A DNA stretch of 64,000 nucleotides from Pseudonocardia oceani (lineage in GTDB: Bacteria > Actinomycetota > Actinomycetes > Mycobacteriales > Pseudonocardiaceae), in the NCBI RefSeq assembly GCF_019263585.2, contig NZ_JADQDF010000001.1:2108001-2172000 (forward strand). Reading direction: 5' to 3'. A program made the translations under genes and the position numbers. Of the stretch, positions 45,778-56,570 are shown piece by piece. Position 1 is the stretch's first letter. The number at the start of each line of letters is the position of its first letter. The notes under the pieces were generated by a model. That model saw only the letters and a list, made by a program, of their open reading frames with translations. It made no database searches and had not been told where the DNA came from.

Positions 45778-46491
45778 TCACATCGCGATCAGCTCGAACG
45801 CCGTGGCGAGGCGCGCCCCGGGCAGCCGCGCGCCGTCGGCCTCGGCCATCGGGCGCAGGAACCCCTCGGGGTCCGACATGTCGCCGCCGAGCGCGGCGAG
45901 GTAGGCGCGGTGCGCGGCCAGGGAGGCGACGCCGCGCTCGAAGTAGCCGTCGACGTCGACGGCGTGGCTGTTGCGCGGCGACGCCGCGGCCGCCACCCAC
46001 CGCACCCCGCCCCACGGCTCGCCGGCCTCGGGGAACAGCCAGCGGTTGCCCGCGTCGCGGACCGCGTCGAGCACCGCCCGGCCGGTGGCGGTGTGGTCGG
46101 CCATGTTGAGACCGACGTCGCCGGGCCAGGTGTCGCGGAAGTTGCCGGTGACGACGAGCTCGGGGCGGTTGCGGCGGATGCCCGCGGCGATGTCGCGGCG
46201 CAGCGGCACCCCGTACTCGATCAACCCGTCGGGGTGGTCGAGGAACTCCACGACGTCGACGCCCACCGCCGCGGCCGCGGCCCGCTGCTCGGCCTCCCGC
46301 AGCGGCCCGCACTCCGCGGGTGGCACCGTGTCGATCCCCGCCTCCCCGCGCGTGACCAGCAGGTACGTCACGTGCTTGCCCTGCGACGTCCACCGCGCGA
46401 CGGCCGATGCCCCGCCGTACTCCAGGTCGTCGGGGTGGGCCACCACGGCCAGCGCGCGGGTCCAGTCCTCGGGCACGGGCTCGTAGATCAT
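45778..46491 (-). CDS. PIG-L/LmbE-family zinc deacetylase
   Basis: This 237-residue N-deacetylase has the zinc-binding AHPDDLEYG at the N-terminus and the third ligand in MADHTATGRA. The family includes MshB (mycothiol synthesis), Mca (mycothiol conjugate amidase) and antibiotic tailoring enzymes. Length is below that of MshB/Mca (about 290-300), and EFLDHPDGLIEYG differs, so I do not assign it to mycothiol. The ATG has AGGA eight bases upstream and overlaps a tiny upstream membrane frame by four bases. Confidence 0.8.
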   Translation of the reverse strand: MIYEPVPEDWTRALAVVAHPDDLEYGGASAVARWTSQGKHVTYLLVTRGEAGIDTVPPAECGPLREAEQRAAAAAVGVDVVEFLDHPDGLIEYGVPLRRDIAAGIRRNRPELVVTGNFRDTWPGDVGLNMADHTATGRAVLDAVRDAGNRWLFPEAGEPWGGVRWVAAAASPRNSHAVDVDGYFERGVASLAAHRAYLAALGGDMSDPEGFLRPMAEADGARLPGARLATAFELIAM

Positions 46492-46655
46492 GGCGACATC
46501 CTGGCCCCTCGGTCGTCGGCGCGGGAGCGGGCCGCGGGCAGCAGCAGTCCGGCGCCGAGCAGGAGCAGCAGCACCCCGCCCCCGACCAACAGGCCGACGG
46601 GTGCGCGTGGTGCGCGCACGGACCCGGGGGTGGCGGATCCGCGCCATTCGTCCAC
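46488..46655 (-). CDS. Possible 55-residue single-helix membrane protein
   Basis: A short frame from GTG 46655 reads DEWRGSATPGS, then a helix PVGLLVGGGVLLLLLGAGLLL and a basic end. Its TGA overlaps the deacetylase ATG (ATGA), the coupling style of this genome. No recognisable homologue and no clear ribosome site. A longer version from 46718 would overlap the divergent TasA-like gene start. Confidence 0.4.
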   Translation of the reverse strand: MDEWRGSATPGSVRAPRAPVGLLVGGGVLLLLLGAGLLLPAARSRADDRGARMSP

Positions 46656-46708
46656 CCGATCGGTGATTCCGGGGGGCGATTCCGGCGGTGCTCCTGGTGA
46701 ATGTCGCC

Positions 46709-47311
46709 ATGACTGCACTGCAGAACAAGAAGATCAGACTCGGAATCGGCATCGCGGCCGTCGCGCTCGCCGCCGCCGCGATCGGCGCCGGCACCTACGC
46801 CGCGTTCAGCGACACCGAGACCGGACCCGGCGGCACCGTGGAGGCCGGCACGCTGGACCTCACGGTCGGCGGCTCCGGCGGCGTCACGCTGTTCTCGGGC
46901 GAGAACATCGCTCCCGGGTACACCTCGACCTCGACGATCACCCTGAACAACACCGGAAGCATCCCGGGCACGCTGGCCAGCACGCTCCAGCTCTCGGGCG
47001 CGGACGTGACCTGCACCGAGCCGGAGGCCGAGGCCGAGGGGAAGGCGCAGGGAGCGTGCGCGACCGGCGGCGACCTCCAGGACCAGCTCACCATCTCGAT
47101 CCTCAGCGGGCCGGGCGTCGCCGCCGCGACGCCCCCGGTGACGCTGGCGAAGTTCGCCGAGACCGGGTTCGGCCAGCTCCCGCTCGGCGCCGGAGCGACC
47201 GGCGAGTACGTCCTCGAGTTCGAGCTGCCGAACCTCTCCGGAACGGAGAACAACAAGGTCCAGGGCGACCGCGTCACGCTGAGTTCGAATTACACCCTGA
47301 CCCAGTCCTGA
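46709..47311 (+). CDS. TasA/camelysin-like secreted protein (third copy)
   Basis: This 200-residue protein has the same signal architecture as the proteins at 36282 and 37021: MTALQNKKIRLGIGIAAVAL and GAGTYAAFSDTETGPGGT. The mature domain has an acidic, Cys-bearing insertion (VTCTEPEAEAEGKAQGACA). No signal peptidase is next to it, so it probably depends on the SipW-like enzyme 10 kb away. The start is set by homology; an in-frame GTG lies 12 bases upstream. A direct repeat of GATTCCGG (46665 and 46678) precedes it. Confidence 0.78.
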   Translation: MTALQNKKIRLGIGIAAVALAAAAIGAGTYAAFSDTETGPGGTVEAGTLDLTVGGSGGVTLFSGENIAPGYTSTSTITLNNTGSIPGTLASTLQLSGADVTCTEPEAEAEGKAQGACATGGDLQDQLTISILSGPGVAAATPPVTLAKFAETGFGQLPLGAGATGEYVLEFELPNLSGTENNKVQGDRVTLSSNYTLTQS

Positions 47312-47331
47312 TCCGGGGTGGGGGGCCGATC

Positions 47332-48645
47332 ATGCGACGGAAAACGGTACTCGCCGTAGTGCTGGTCCTGGCGATCACCGCCACGGGTGCCGCATTCGTG
47401 TTCGGCGGCGGCACCCTGGCGGCGTTCTCCGACTCCGACAAGGGCGGCGGCGGGACGGCGCGCGCCGCCACCGTCGTCCTCGGCGGGCGGAGCACGCCGC
47501 TGGTGCTGGACTTCGCCGGCATGCGGTCGGGCACGACCCGCACGGTGAACATGACGGTCGACTACCGGGGCACGGTGCCCGCCACCGTGCAGTTCCAGCT
47601 GCCCTCGGGGGCGACGGCCACCTCGTGCACGCGCAGCGGTTCGACCTGGTCCGACGGCGGGCTCATCGGCACGCTCACGATCGCGCTGGGCAGCCGGCCG
47701 GCCGTGTCCTACTGCTCGCTGCTCGACGGCACCGCCCGCACGCTCGTGACGACGGTCAACCCGGGGACGACGACCGTCGTGCCGGTGACCGTGTCCTTCA
47801 CCGGCCAGGTCCTGGGGCTGGTGAGCCGGTCGGAGAGGGCCGCGGTGGTCGTCCGGGCCGTCGGCGGCTTCACCGACCGGGTCACCGGCACGATCTCGAT
47901 CACCACGACCGGCGTCATCGGGCCGCGGTCCCTCGCCGTGGCCGCCCCGGCCGCGGCGCGCGCCGCGGCGCCCGCGCCACCTCCCGCGGAGTGCACCGGC
48001 ACGTACGCCGAGACCGTGGTGCTGACGCCCGACCGGCCGCGGTTCGTCGCGACGGAGGACCGCCCGGGCGCCCCGGGGCCGTTCCTGGTGCAGGGCACCG
48101 CGGGCGACGACGTCGTCACCGGTTCCGGCGCGGGTGACTGCCTCGTCGGCGGGGGCGGCGCCGACGTGCTCGACGGCGCGGGCGGCGACGACGTGCTGCT
48201 CGGCGGCGACGGCGCCGACCGGCTCACCGGCGGCGCGGGCGACGACCGGCTGCTCGGCGGCGCCGGTCCCGACGAGCTGACCGGCGGGGCGGGCGCCGAC
48301 GTCCTCGACGGCCAGGCCGACGGCGGCACCTGCGACGCCGATCCGGCCGACACCGTCACCGCGTGCACGCTGCCGGCGCCCCCTCCGGCTCCGGTCGCGC
48401 CCGCACCGGCCCCGGCCGAACCGGCCCCCGCGCCGGTCCCCGCACCGGAACCGGCTCCGGCTCCGGAACCGGCCCCGGCCGAGCCCGCCCCGGTGGAACC
48501 CGCCCCGGAACCGGCTCCGGCCCCCGCCGAACCGCCGCCCGTCCCGGAGTCGGTGCCGCAACCGGTGCCGGAGCCGGTGCCCGCAGCGCCGGTCCCCGAG
48601 CAGGAGGGCACCGCCGACCCGGCGCCGCCCGAGGGGACCGGGTAG
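47332..48645 (+). CDS. Secreted RTX calcium-repeat protein (second copy)
   Basis: This 437-residue protein is paralogous to the one at 37741: signal helix, a TasA-like junction GGGTLAAFSDSDKGGGG, a beta domain with VSYCSLLDGTARTLV (matched by [15 protein letters not shown] in the paralogue), about six RTX nonapeptides (near residues 260-330), and a Pro/Ala/Glu tail of about 90 residues. It starts 20 bases after the TasA-like gene, so the two form an operon. No LPXTG anchor; retention at the surface may rely on fibre contacts or the Pro-rich tail. Confidence 0.78.
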   Translation: MRRKTVLAVVLVLAITATGAAFVFGGGTLAAFSDSDKGGGGTARAATVVLGGRSTPLVLDFAGMRSGTTRTVNMTVDYRGTVPATVQFQLPSGATATSCTRSGSTWSDGGLIGTLTIALGSRPAVSYCSLLDGTARTLVTTVNPGTTTVVPVTVSFTGQVLGLVSRSERAAVVVRAVGGFTDRVTGTISITTTGVIGPRSLAVAAPAAARAAAPAPPPAECTGTYAETVVLTPDRPRFVATEDRPGAPGPFLVQGTAGDDVVTGSGAGDCLVGGGGADVLDGAGGDDVLLGGDGADRLTGGAGDDRLLGGAGPDELTGGAGADVLDGQADGGTCDADPADTVTACTLPAPPPAPVAPAPAPAEPAPAPVPAPEPAPAPEPAPAEPAPVEPAPEPAPAPAEPPPVPESVPQPVPEPVPAAPVPEQEGTADPAPPEGTG

Positions 48646-48679
48646 CGGCCCCGGCCCGGCGGGTAGCGTTTCCCGCGAC

Positions 48680-50317
<1,638 letters not shown>

Positions 50318-50345
50318 GCCGTCCTGATGAGACCGTTCGGGCGCC

Positions 50346-50378
50346 TCGGACGGAGTCGTCGTCACTCCACGTGTCCGA
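50346..50378 (+). terminator. Possible terminator after the ABC-F gene
   Basis: A bulged hairpin, TCGGAC-GGAGT, loop CGTCGTC, ACTCC-ACGT-GTCCGA, lies about 30 bases after the stop. The four-base bulge weakens it. Confidence 0.35.
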
Positions 50379-50497
50379 TGTGGGCACGTACGGGGCTGCT
50401 TGCCCGGGATCCGTAATGCCGTCGCGGACCCACCCGATATGCGGGGTGGAGCCCGTCCCCGTGGCGGTGCGACACCACGAAGTGGAGGCGCCGGCAG

Positions 50498-53101
50498 ATG
50501 GGTGCAGTCGACACGGCCACGAGACCGTCCCGACCCGTGACGTCCGGCGACGCGGACCCGCCCGGTGGTGCCACGCTCGCCCGGTGGGTGTCCGACCATC
50601 CGCGCGACCCGCTCGTCGCAGGCGTCCTGGGCCCCGGCGGAACCGGCAAGTCGATGCTGCTCGACGTGCTCGCCGGGCACTACGCCGCAGCCGGGGTGAC
50701 GGTGCACCGCAGCGGCCCGCGGGATCCGGCCGTGTCCCACGACGTCGACGGGGTCGTGCTCGTCGACGACGCGCACCTGCTCGACCGCGACCGCATCGAC
50801 GCGCTGCACGCCCTGGTCCGCTCGCCCGGAGCCCGGGTCGTCATGGCGCACCGGCCGTGGCCGCGCCCCGACGGGCTCACCCGCCTGTGCGCCGACGTCG
50901 GTGCGCGGCGCGTCGTCGCGGTCGTCGGGCACCTCGGCCGGCGGGCGGTCGCGGACCGCGTCGCGCAGCGGCTGGGGGCGCCCGCGCCCGAACGGATGGT
51001 CGAGCTCGTCCACACGCAGTCGGGCGGCCTGCCCGCACTCGTGGACCTCGTGGCGCAGGGCCTCATCGAGTCGGGGCTCGTCGACGCCCGCCAGCCCGCG
51101 CGGTTCCGCGCACCCGAGCGGATCACGGTCTCGGTCGCTCTGGCCGAGCGGCTGCGCCATCGCGTCGACGCGCTGCCGGCGCCGGTGCAGGAGCTCCTCA
51201 CCGCGATGGCCCACGGTGCGACCCTCGACAGCGACGTCCTGGCGCAGCTGCTCGACCAGCCCGTCCCCGAGTTCGGGCCCACGGTCGAGGCGGCCCGCGC
51301 CACCGGTCTGCTCACCGACACCGGCACACTGATCCCCCTGATCGGTGCCCTGTTCCTGCGGCTGACGCCCGCACTGCGCACCCACGACCTGCACCGACGG
51401 CTCGCCACCCTCGAGCTCGCCCGCGGCGGGTCGGTCCTGGCCGCCGGGCGACGGCTGCTGGGCACCGGGGCCGGTGGTGGGCGGATCGCCGAGGTGCTGG
51501 TCGCCGCGGCGGAGGAGGCGGCGGCGGAATCCTCCTCGCTCTGCGCCGAACTGCTGGAAGCCGCCGTCGACGCGGGGCGGCCGCAGCGGGAGCTGGCCGG
51601 GCGCCGCTCGCACGCGCTGGCGCTGGAGGGCGATCTCACGCAGGCCCTGCGCCACGCCGACGCGACCCTCGCCGACCCGCACGCCCCCGACCGGCACCCC
51701 GCCACCCTCGCCGCGGCCGCCGCACTGGCCCACCGCGGGCTGCCGGGGCGCAGCGTCGAGTTGCTGCGCACCCTGCCGGCCTCGTCGGCGGTGCTGGCCG
51801 TCCCCGGCCTGCTCTCGCTCGGACGGATCGACGAGGCCCGTGCGACGCTCGACGCCGCGGAGGGCACCGACGGACCCGGCACCCTCCTGGAGGGATCGGC
51901 GACGATGATCGGCCGCGGCATGGTCGGGACCGTCATCGGTTCGACGGCTGCCCTGTCCCGGCTCGCCCAGGCCACCGCGATGCTCGAACCCGTCGCCGGC
52001 ACGAGCCTGCTCCCCGACACCCCCGCGGCACTGACCGCCGTCGTCGCGACCCTGTCCGGGCAGCCCACGATCGCCGAGTCGACGCTGCGCCGGGCCATCG
52101 AGGGCCGGCACGGGGGACGTGTCGCGGTGCTGCGGCACCGCCTGCTGCTGGGCTGGGTCCTGATGTGCCGGGGCACGCTCGACCCGCCGACGGCACTGGT
52201 GGGCCGCGTCCTGCGCCAGGAGACCCCGCCGGACTCGCGCGACGCCCTCCTCGCCGCCGCGCTCGACATCGCACTCGCCCGCCGGCGTGACGACGGTGCC
52301 GCGATGGGGGCCGCCTGGGACCGGGCCCGCGACGCGCTGCTGCGCCAGCCCGTCGATCTGACCCTGGTCCCGGTGCTCGGCGAGCTCTCCGTCGCGGCCG
52401 AGCAGATCGGGGAGGCGCACTGGCTCGCAGGGCAGGCGGAGGACCTCGACGACCTGCTCGACCGGCTCGGACGTCCCGCGCTGTGGACGGCCCCGACGCT
52501 GTGGTGGCGCCTCCAGGCCGCCGTCGTCGCCGGTCGTCACGACGAGGTCGCCGGGCACGCGACCGCACTGGGTCGCCTCGCCGCGTCGTCGCCGTACACC
52601 GAGGTGCTCGCCGCTGCGGCCGCCTGCTGGTCGTCCGTGCTCGACGGGAGCCCGGAGGTCTGCGACGTCATCGCCGTCGGCCGTCGGATGGAGACGACGG
52701 GGCTGGTCTGGGAGGCCGCCCAGCTCGCCGGCCGGGCCGCCGCGGCGAGCGCCGACCGGCGGGCCGCGCAGAGCCTGCACGCCTTCGCCCGCTCGCTCGG
52801 GAGCCCGGCAGACCCGGCGCCGGTGACGCCGGCGGCCGACGTCCCGGCCCCGCAGGCCCCGGACCCGACCTTCACCGAACGCGAGCTCGAGATCGGTCGC
52901 CTCATCCTCGACGGGCTGACCTACAAGCAGATCGGCACCCGGCTGTTCATCGCGGCCAAGACCGTGGAGCACTACGTCGCCCGGATGCGCCAGCGCCTCG
53001 GCGTGGCCACCCGCAACGAACTGTTCGCCCTGCTGCAGACCGCGCTCGAGGAGCCCGCCGCCCGACCGGAGGGCGTGCACCCCGAGGGCGTCAATCCCTG
53101 A
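50498..53101 (+). CDS. IniR-like LuxR-family ATPase regulator
   Basis: This 867-residue STAND-type regulator has a Walker A (GPGGTGKS, residues 45-52), Walker B VVLVDDAHLLD, a long helical repeat middle (about 300-750), and a C-terminal LuxR helix-turn-helix (FTERELEIGRLILDG ... IAAKTVEHYVARMRQRLG). Size, domain order and position beside iniB/A/C genes match mycobacterial IniR (Rv0339c). GGAGG nine bases before the ATG supports the start. A dyad CCACCC-N8-GGGTGG lies about 50 bases upstream. It is convergent with iniC, overlapping 11 bases. Confidence 0.78.
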   Translation: MGAVDTATRPSRPVTSGDADPPGGATLARWVSDHPRDPLVAGVLGPGGTGKSMLLDVLAGHYAAAGVTVHRSGPRDPAVSHDVDGVVLVDDAHLLDRDRIDALHALVRSPGARVVMAHRPWPRPDGLTRLCADVGARRVVAVVGHLGRRAVADRVAQRLGAPAPERMVELVHTQSGGLPALVDLVAQGLIESGLVDARQPARFRAPERITVSVALAERLRHRVDALPAPVQELLTAMAHGATLDSDVLAQLLDQPVPEFGPTVEAARATGLLTDTGTLIPLIGALFLRLTPALRTHDLHRRLATLELARGGSVLAAGRRLLGTGAGGGRIAEVLVAAAEEAAAESSSLCAELLEAAVDAGRPQRELAGRRSHALALEGDLTQALRHADATLADPHAPDRHPATLAAAAALAHRGLPGRSVELLRTLPASSAVLAVPGLLSLGRIDEARATLDAAEGTDGPGTLLEGSATMIGRGMVGTVIGSTAALSRLAQATAMLEPVAGTSLLPDTPAALTAVVATLSGQPTIAESTLRRAIEGRHGGRVAVLRHRLLLGWVLMCRGTLDPPTALVGRVLRQETPPDSRDALLAAALDIALARRRDDGAAMGAAWDRARDALLRQPVDLTLVPVLGELSVAAEQIGEAHWLAGQAEDLDDLLDRLGRPALWTAPTLWWRLQAAVVAGRHDEVAGHATALGRLAASSPYTEVLAAAAACWSSVLDGSPEVCDVIAVGRRMETTGLVWEAAQLAGRAAAASADRRAAQSLHAFARSLGSPADPAPVTPAADVPAPQAPDPTFTERELEIGRLILDGLTYKQIGTRLFIAAKTVEHYVARMRQRLGVATRNELFALLQTALEEPAARPEGVHPEGVNP

Positions 53102-54590
53102 GGTCGGCGAGCAGCCCCTCGCAGGTGCGTACGACCGTCCGGCACGCAGCGGACACCGAGCGGTCGAGCATCGGGTTCTCGGCGTGCTCCTGCCAGCGGT
53201 GCAGCGCGTCGCGTGCCGCCTCACGCAGTTCCGGGCGCGACGCGTCGGGCGCCAGGCCCAGCCGCGACGCGGCCCGGGCACCGGCGTCGCCCAGCAGGGT
53301 GGTCCCCTCCGCGGCCAGCGCCCCGGGCAGCGCGACCGAACCGAACCGCAGCTCCCCGAGCAGGCGCAGCTCGGCGAACTCGTGGGCCCCGGTGAGCAGG
53401 CGTTCGAGCTCGGCGGCGAGCGTCCGCGACCCCGCCACCGGGTCCTCCTGCACCACCTGGTGCACGGCGAGCAGGGCGGAACGGGCCTTGAGCACCTCAC
53501 GGCGCTCGATGAACTGGTTGTCCAGCGCCGCCTGCAGCTCGCCGAGCCCGCTGCGCTGCACCAGGTCGGCGGCCAGCGCCGCAGGGGTGCCGACGCCCTG
53601 TCTGATCAGCGTCGTCGACAGGCGCAGGCCGAACACCCCGAACCGGCGCAGCAGCCCGCGACGTACGTCCACGGGCAGCCCACCGGCCGGACCGGCGTCG
53701 GGGGCGGTGAACCGGTCGACGGTGAGCAGCGAGCGCTCGAGGTCCTCCCTCGGCTGCGCGGCCAGCACGGCGAGCGCGGCGAACTCGGTCTGCCGCAGAG
53801 TGCGACCGGTCTCGGCCACCAGCCCGGCCACCGCGACGATGTTCTGCGCGAGCCCCTGCAGTGTCGGATCGGATCGCAGGCGCCGCGCGATGGCCCGCGC
53901 CGACACCATCGCGTCGACCCGCCCGCCGCCGATCTCGTCGGCCCGCGAGACCACCGCGAGCGAGTTCACCGACGCCGTCCGAGCCACACCGAGCCCGCGG
54001 AACGCCTCCAGGAACTGCGCGTCGGCGACGTGCAGGTGGCGCATCAGGTAGACGACGGCGTCGGCCTCCGTGGGCCGCTCGTCGTCGGGGTGCAGGAAGC
54101 GCACGGTGCGCCGCCCGACCTCGGTCGACAGCGACGCCAGGCCGGGCGTGTCGATCAGGGTGGCGATCCGCAGGCTCTGCGACGGCCAGTCGACCACGAT
54201 CATCTCGACGTCGTCGGCGGCCGCCCCGCCCAGGTCGATCACCAGCGCGCCGGCGCGGCGGTCCACCGCCAGATCCGTGACGGACCCGTCCGCGCCGACC
54301 ATCCGCACCTCCGGCCGCAGGGCGTCGCGGTACCAGGTGACGACCTTGGTGCACTCCCCGGCGTCGACGGGCGCGAGCTGCTCACCGACCAGCGCGTTGA
54401 GCAGCGTCGACTTGCCGGCCTTCACCTTGCCCGCGATCGCGAGCCGCAGGGGTTCGTCGAGCCGCTCGGCCTGCCGGCGGAGCCACTCGGCGGTGGCCGG
54501 ATCGTCCCGGTAGACCTCGACGGCGTCGAGGACGAGTTCGCGAGTCGCGTCGGTCAGCGACCGGGGCGACGCCCGCCCGGCCACCGTCAT
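53091..54590 (-). CDS. iniC: Dynamin-like GTPase IniC
   Basis: This 499-residue dynamin-family GTPase has G1 GKVKAGKST (residues 54-62), a G2 Thr in GECTKVVTWY, G3 DTPG, and G4-like SRADE. The rest is helical. Length matches mycobacterial IniC (about 490). Bacterial dynamins remodel or protect membranes; the ini operon of mycobacteria responds to cell-wall-synthesis inhibitors such as isoniazid and ethambutol. The start overlaps the iniA stop as ATGA. Its 3' end overlaps that of the convergent regulator. Confidence 0.82.
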   Translation of the reverse strand: MTVAGRASPRSLTDATRELVLDAVEVYRDDPATAEWLRRQAERLDEPLRLAIAGKVKAGKSTLLNALVGEQLAPVDAGECTKVVTWYRDALRPEVRMVGADGSVTDLAVDRRAGALVIDLGGAAADDVEMIVVDWPSQSLRIATLIDTPGLASLSTEVGRRTVRFLHPDDERPTEADAVVYLMRHLHVADAQFLEAFRGLGVARTASVNSLAVVSRADEIGGGRVDAMVSARAIARRLRSDPTLQGLAQNIVAVAGLVAETGRTLRQTEFAALAVLAAQPREDLERSLLTVDRFTAPDAGPAGGLPVDVRRGLLRRFGVFGLRLSTTLIRQGVGTPAALAADLVQRSGLGELQAALDNQFIERREVLKARSALLAVHQVVQEDPVAGSRTLAAELERLLTGAHEFAELRLLGELRFGSVALPGALAAEGTTLLGDAGARAASRLGLAPDASRPELREAARDALHRWQEHAENPMLDRSVSAACRTVVRTCEGLLADLRD

Positions 54591-56500
54591 CGGGCGGACG
54601 TCACCGGCTCACCGGCCCCCTGCGCCCGTACCGCGGGTGGCCGGTCCGCCGACGGCACGAGCGTCCGGACCCGCGCCTGGAGCTTCTCCAGCGCCGCCAG
54701 CTCCACCGGGATCTCCTTGAGGCGCTTCGCCCGCTCGCCCTCGGTCGTCCGGACCGACTTCTCCGCCGTGCCGAGCGAGTCCTTGAGGGAGCGGTTGAGC
54801 TGCTCGGCGAGCTCGCTGTAGTGGTCGCGCAGGTCGCGCTGGACGTCGCGGAGCATGTCTCGCGAGTCCTTGCCCACCTGGAAGGTGACGTCGTCCACGT
54901 AGCGGCGGATCGCGGTCTTGGCCTCGGCCTGGCGCCTGCCGACGATGCGCCTGCGCTCGTCACTGATGGTCTTCCCACCCAGCAGCAGGCCCGCCCCCAG
55001 GGAGAACGGGTTGATCAGGCTCATCCCGACCATGGTGCCGATCAGCCCGAACATGAGCACGCCGATGTAGCCGCCCCGCAGGCCGGCCAGCGCCTGCTGG
55101 CCCAGGTTCCACGGCTCGGTCTCGCGCACCCGCATCTCCCGGGCGGCGCCCACGGCAGCCGATGCCTCGGTGCGCAGTGCGGGCAGCGCCGCCTCGCGGT
55201 CCTCGGCGAAGTGCGTCGCCACCTGCTGGGCCAGCCAGCGCGCCCGCTGGGTCGCCCACAGGTAGTTGGTGGACGCGGCCGAGGCGACCTGCTGCTCGAT
55301 CCAGCCGGAGAGCTGGTCCCACGTCTTCGTGGGGTCGCCTCCGTCGTCGACCTCCTCCTCCGCGAGCCGGGTGATCTCGCGCATCCGGTCCCGCAGGTCG
55401 TGCTCGACGTCGGTGTTGAGGTCGGCGACGCCGTCGTTGAGGGTCAGTTGCCAGCGGGCCGACCGCTCCTTGAGCGCCGCCGCGCGCTCCTGCGACCTCC
55501 GCAGCGTGCGGATCAGCTCCTGGACTCCCTCGGGGTCGCGGTGCGACGCCTCCTCGGACCGCAGGCCGTCGCACAGCTGGTCGGTGACGGCGATGACGTC
55601 GTGCACGGTGGACCGGCGCGAGAGCAGGTCGGCCTGGCCGAGCACCCGTTCGGCCAGGTACGCCTCCAGGCGCGGGAAGCCCGACTCCTCGTTGACCGAC
55701 TCGTCGCCGAGGACCGCCTGCCACCGGACCGCGGACGACACCGCGATCAGTTCGGCGGCGATCCCGGCGTCGGCCAGGTGGCGGCGGTCGAGCTCGGCGA
55801 TGCGGCGCCACTCCGGGTACATGTCGGTCTTCGTGAGGATGCAGGCGACGTTGGGGCACAGGCGGATCGCGGCGCGCAGGAACTCCAGCTCGGGAGCGGT
55901 GTACTCCTGCGAGGCGTCCGACACGAGCAGTACGGCGTCGGCCGAGGGCAGCGCGGCCATGGTGGCGGCGCCGTGCACCGAGGTCAGGCCCCCGACCCCC
56001 GGTGTGTCGACGACCTGCAGGCCCGCCCGCAGGATGTTGCGCGGGATCCCGATCTCGACGTGGCTGAGCCCGTGGGCGTTCTGCGGGTTCTTCGCCTCGG
56101 TCACGTAGCCGGCGACGACCTCGGACAGCTCCGGCAGCGCGATGTCGGTGCGACGGGTGCGGTGCTCCCCCGCGGGGTCGTCGCCTCCGCCCGGGCGCAC
56201 CAGCGTGAGCTCGGGCTGCTCGGCGAATCCGACGACGGTGGAGACCGACGTCGCGACATCGTCGAAGACCGGGCAGACCGGGGCGCTGAGCAGGGCGTTG
56301 ACCAGCATGCTTTTGCCCTGCTTGAACTCCCCGACGACGAGCACGCGGACGTGGTCGTCGAGCAGCCGGGCCCGGGCCTGCCGCAGTCGGTCCTCGAGGT
56401 CGGCCCGTCCGTACCGGGAGATGGTGGACAGGGCCAGGTCGATGGCCTTGACCGTGAGCGGACGTTCCACGGGTTCCTCCACGAGCCGATTGTGGGTCAT
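54587..56500 (-). CDS. iniA: Dynamin-like GTPase IniA
   Basis: This 637-residue bacterial dynamin has G1 GEFKQGKSM (residues 57-65), G3 DTPGVGG, G4 TKTD, long helical stalk regions, and a hydrophobic hairpin of two helices near residues 470-510 (GGYIGVLMFGLIGTMVGMSL) that would insert in the membrane, as in mycobacterial IniA (640 residues). ATG 56500 gives full family length. A GTG at 56470 has a better ribosome site (GGAGGA) and would shorten it by 10 residues. A hairpin separates it from iniB. Confidence 0.85.
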   Translation of the reverse strand: MTHNRLVEEPVERPLTVKAIDLALSTISRYGRADLEDRLRQARARLLDDHVRVLVVGEFKQGKSMLVNALLSAPVCPVFDDVATSVSTVVGFAEQPELTLVRPGGGDDPAGEHRTRRTDIALPELSEVVAGYVTEAKNPQNAHGLSHVEIGIPRNILRAGLQVVDTPGVGGLTSVHGAATMAALPSADAVLLVSDASQEYTAPELEFLRAAIRLCPNVACILTKTDMYPEWRRIAELDRRHLADAGIAAELIAVSSAVRWQAVLGDESVNEESGFPRLEAYLAERVLGQADLLSRRSTVHDVIAVTDQLCDGLRSEEASHRDPEGVQELIRTLRRSQERAAALKERSARWQLTLNDGVADLNTDVEHDLRDRMREITRLAEEEVDDGGDPTKTWDQLSGWIEQQVASAASTNYLWATQRARWLAQQVATHFAEDREAALPALRTEASAAVGAAREMRVRETEPWNLGQQALAGLRGGYIGVLMFGLIGTMVGMSLINPFSLGAGLLLGGKTISDERRRIVGRRQAEAKTAIRRYVDDVTFQVGKDSRDMLRDVQRDLRDHYSELAEQLNRSLKDSLGTAEKSVRTTEGERAKRLKEIPVELAALEKLQARVRTLVPSADRPPAVRAQGAGEPVTSAR

Positions 56501-56517
56501 GGGCGCCGGGCACGGCT

Positions 56518-56545
56518 GCGCCCTCCCCCGGACGGGGGAGGGCGC
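56518..56545 (-). terminator. Hairpin between iniB and iniA (attenuator or terminator)
   Basis: A perfect 12-base-pair stem, 56518-56529 with 56534-56545 (arm GCGCCCTCCCCC), closes a four-base loop GGAC, in a 70-base gap. Genes on both sides share strand and function, so partial termination that lowers iniA/iniC relative to iniB is likely. Confidence 0.65.
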
Positions 56546-56570
56546 TGCCGCGCCGTTCGCGGCGGTGCGG

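Noticed and set aside
45778..46491. Assignment of the PIG-L deacetylase as MshB or Mca (mycothiol)
   Set aside because: Length and motifs outside the zinc site do not fit either well enough, and no other mycothiol gene is nearby.
46656..46718. Longer form of the small membrane frame starting at 46718
   Set aside because: It would overlap the start of the divergent TasA-like gene, and the added residues show no conserved feature.
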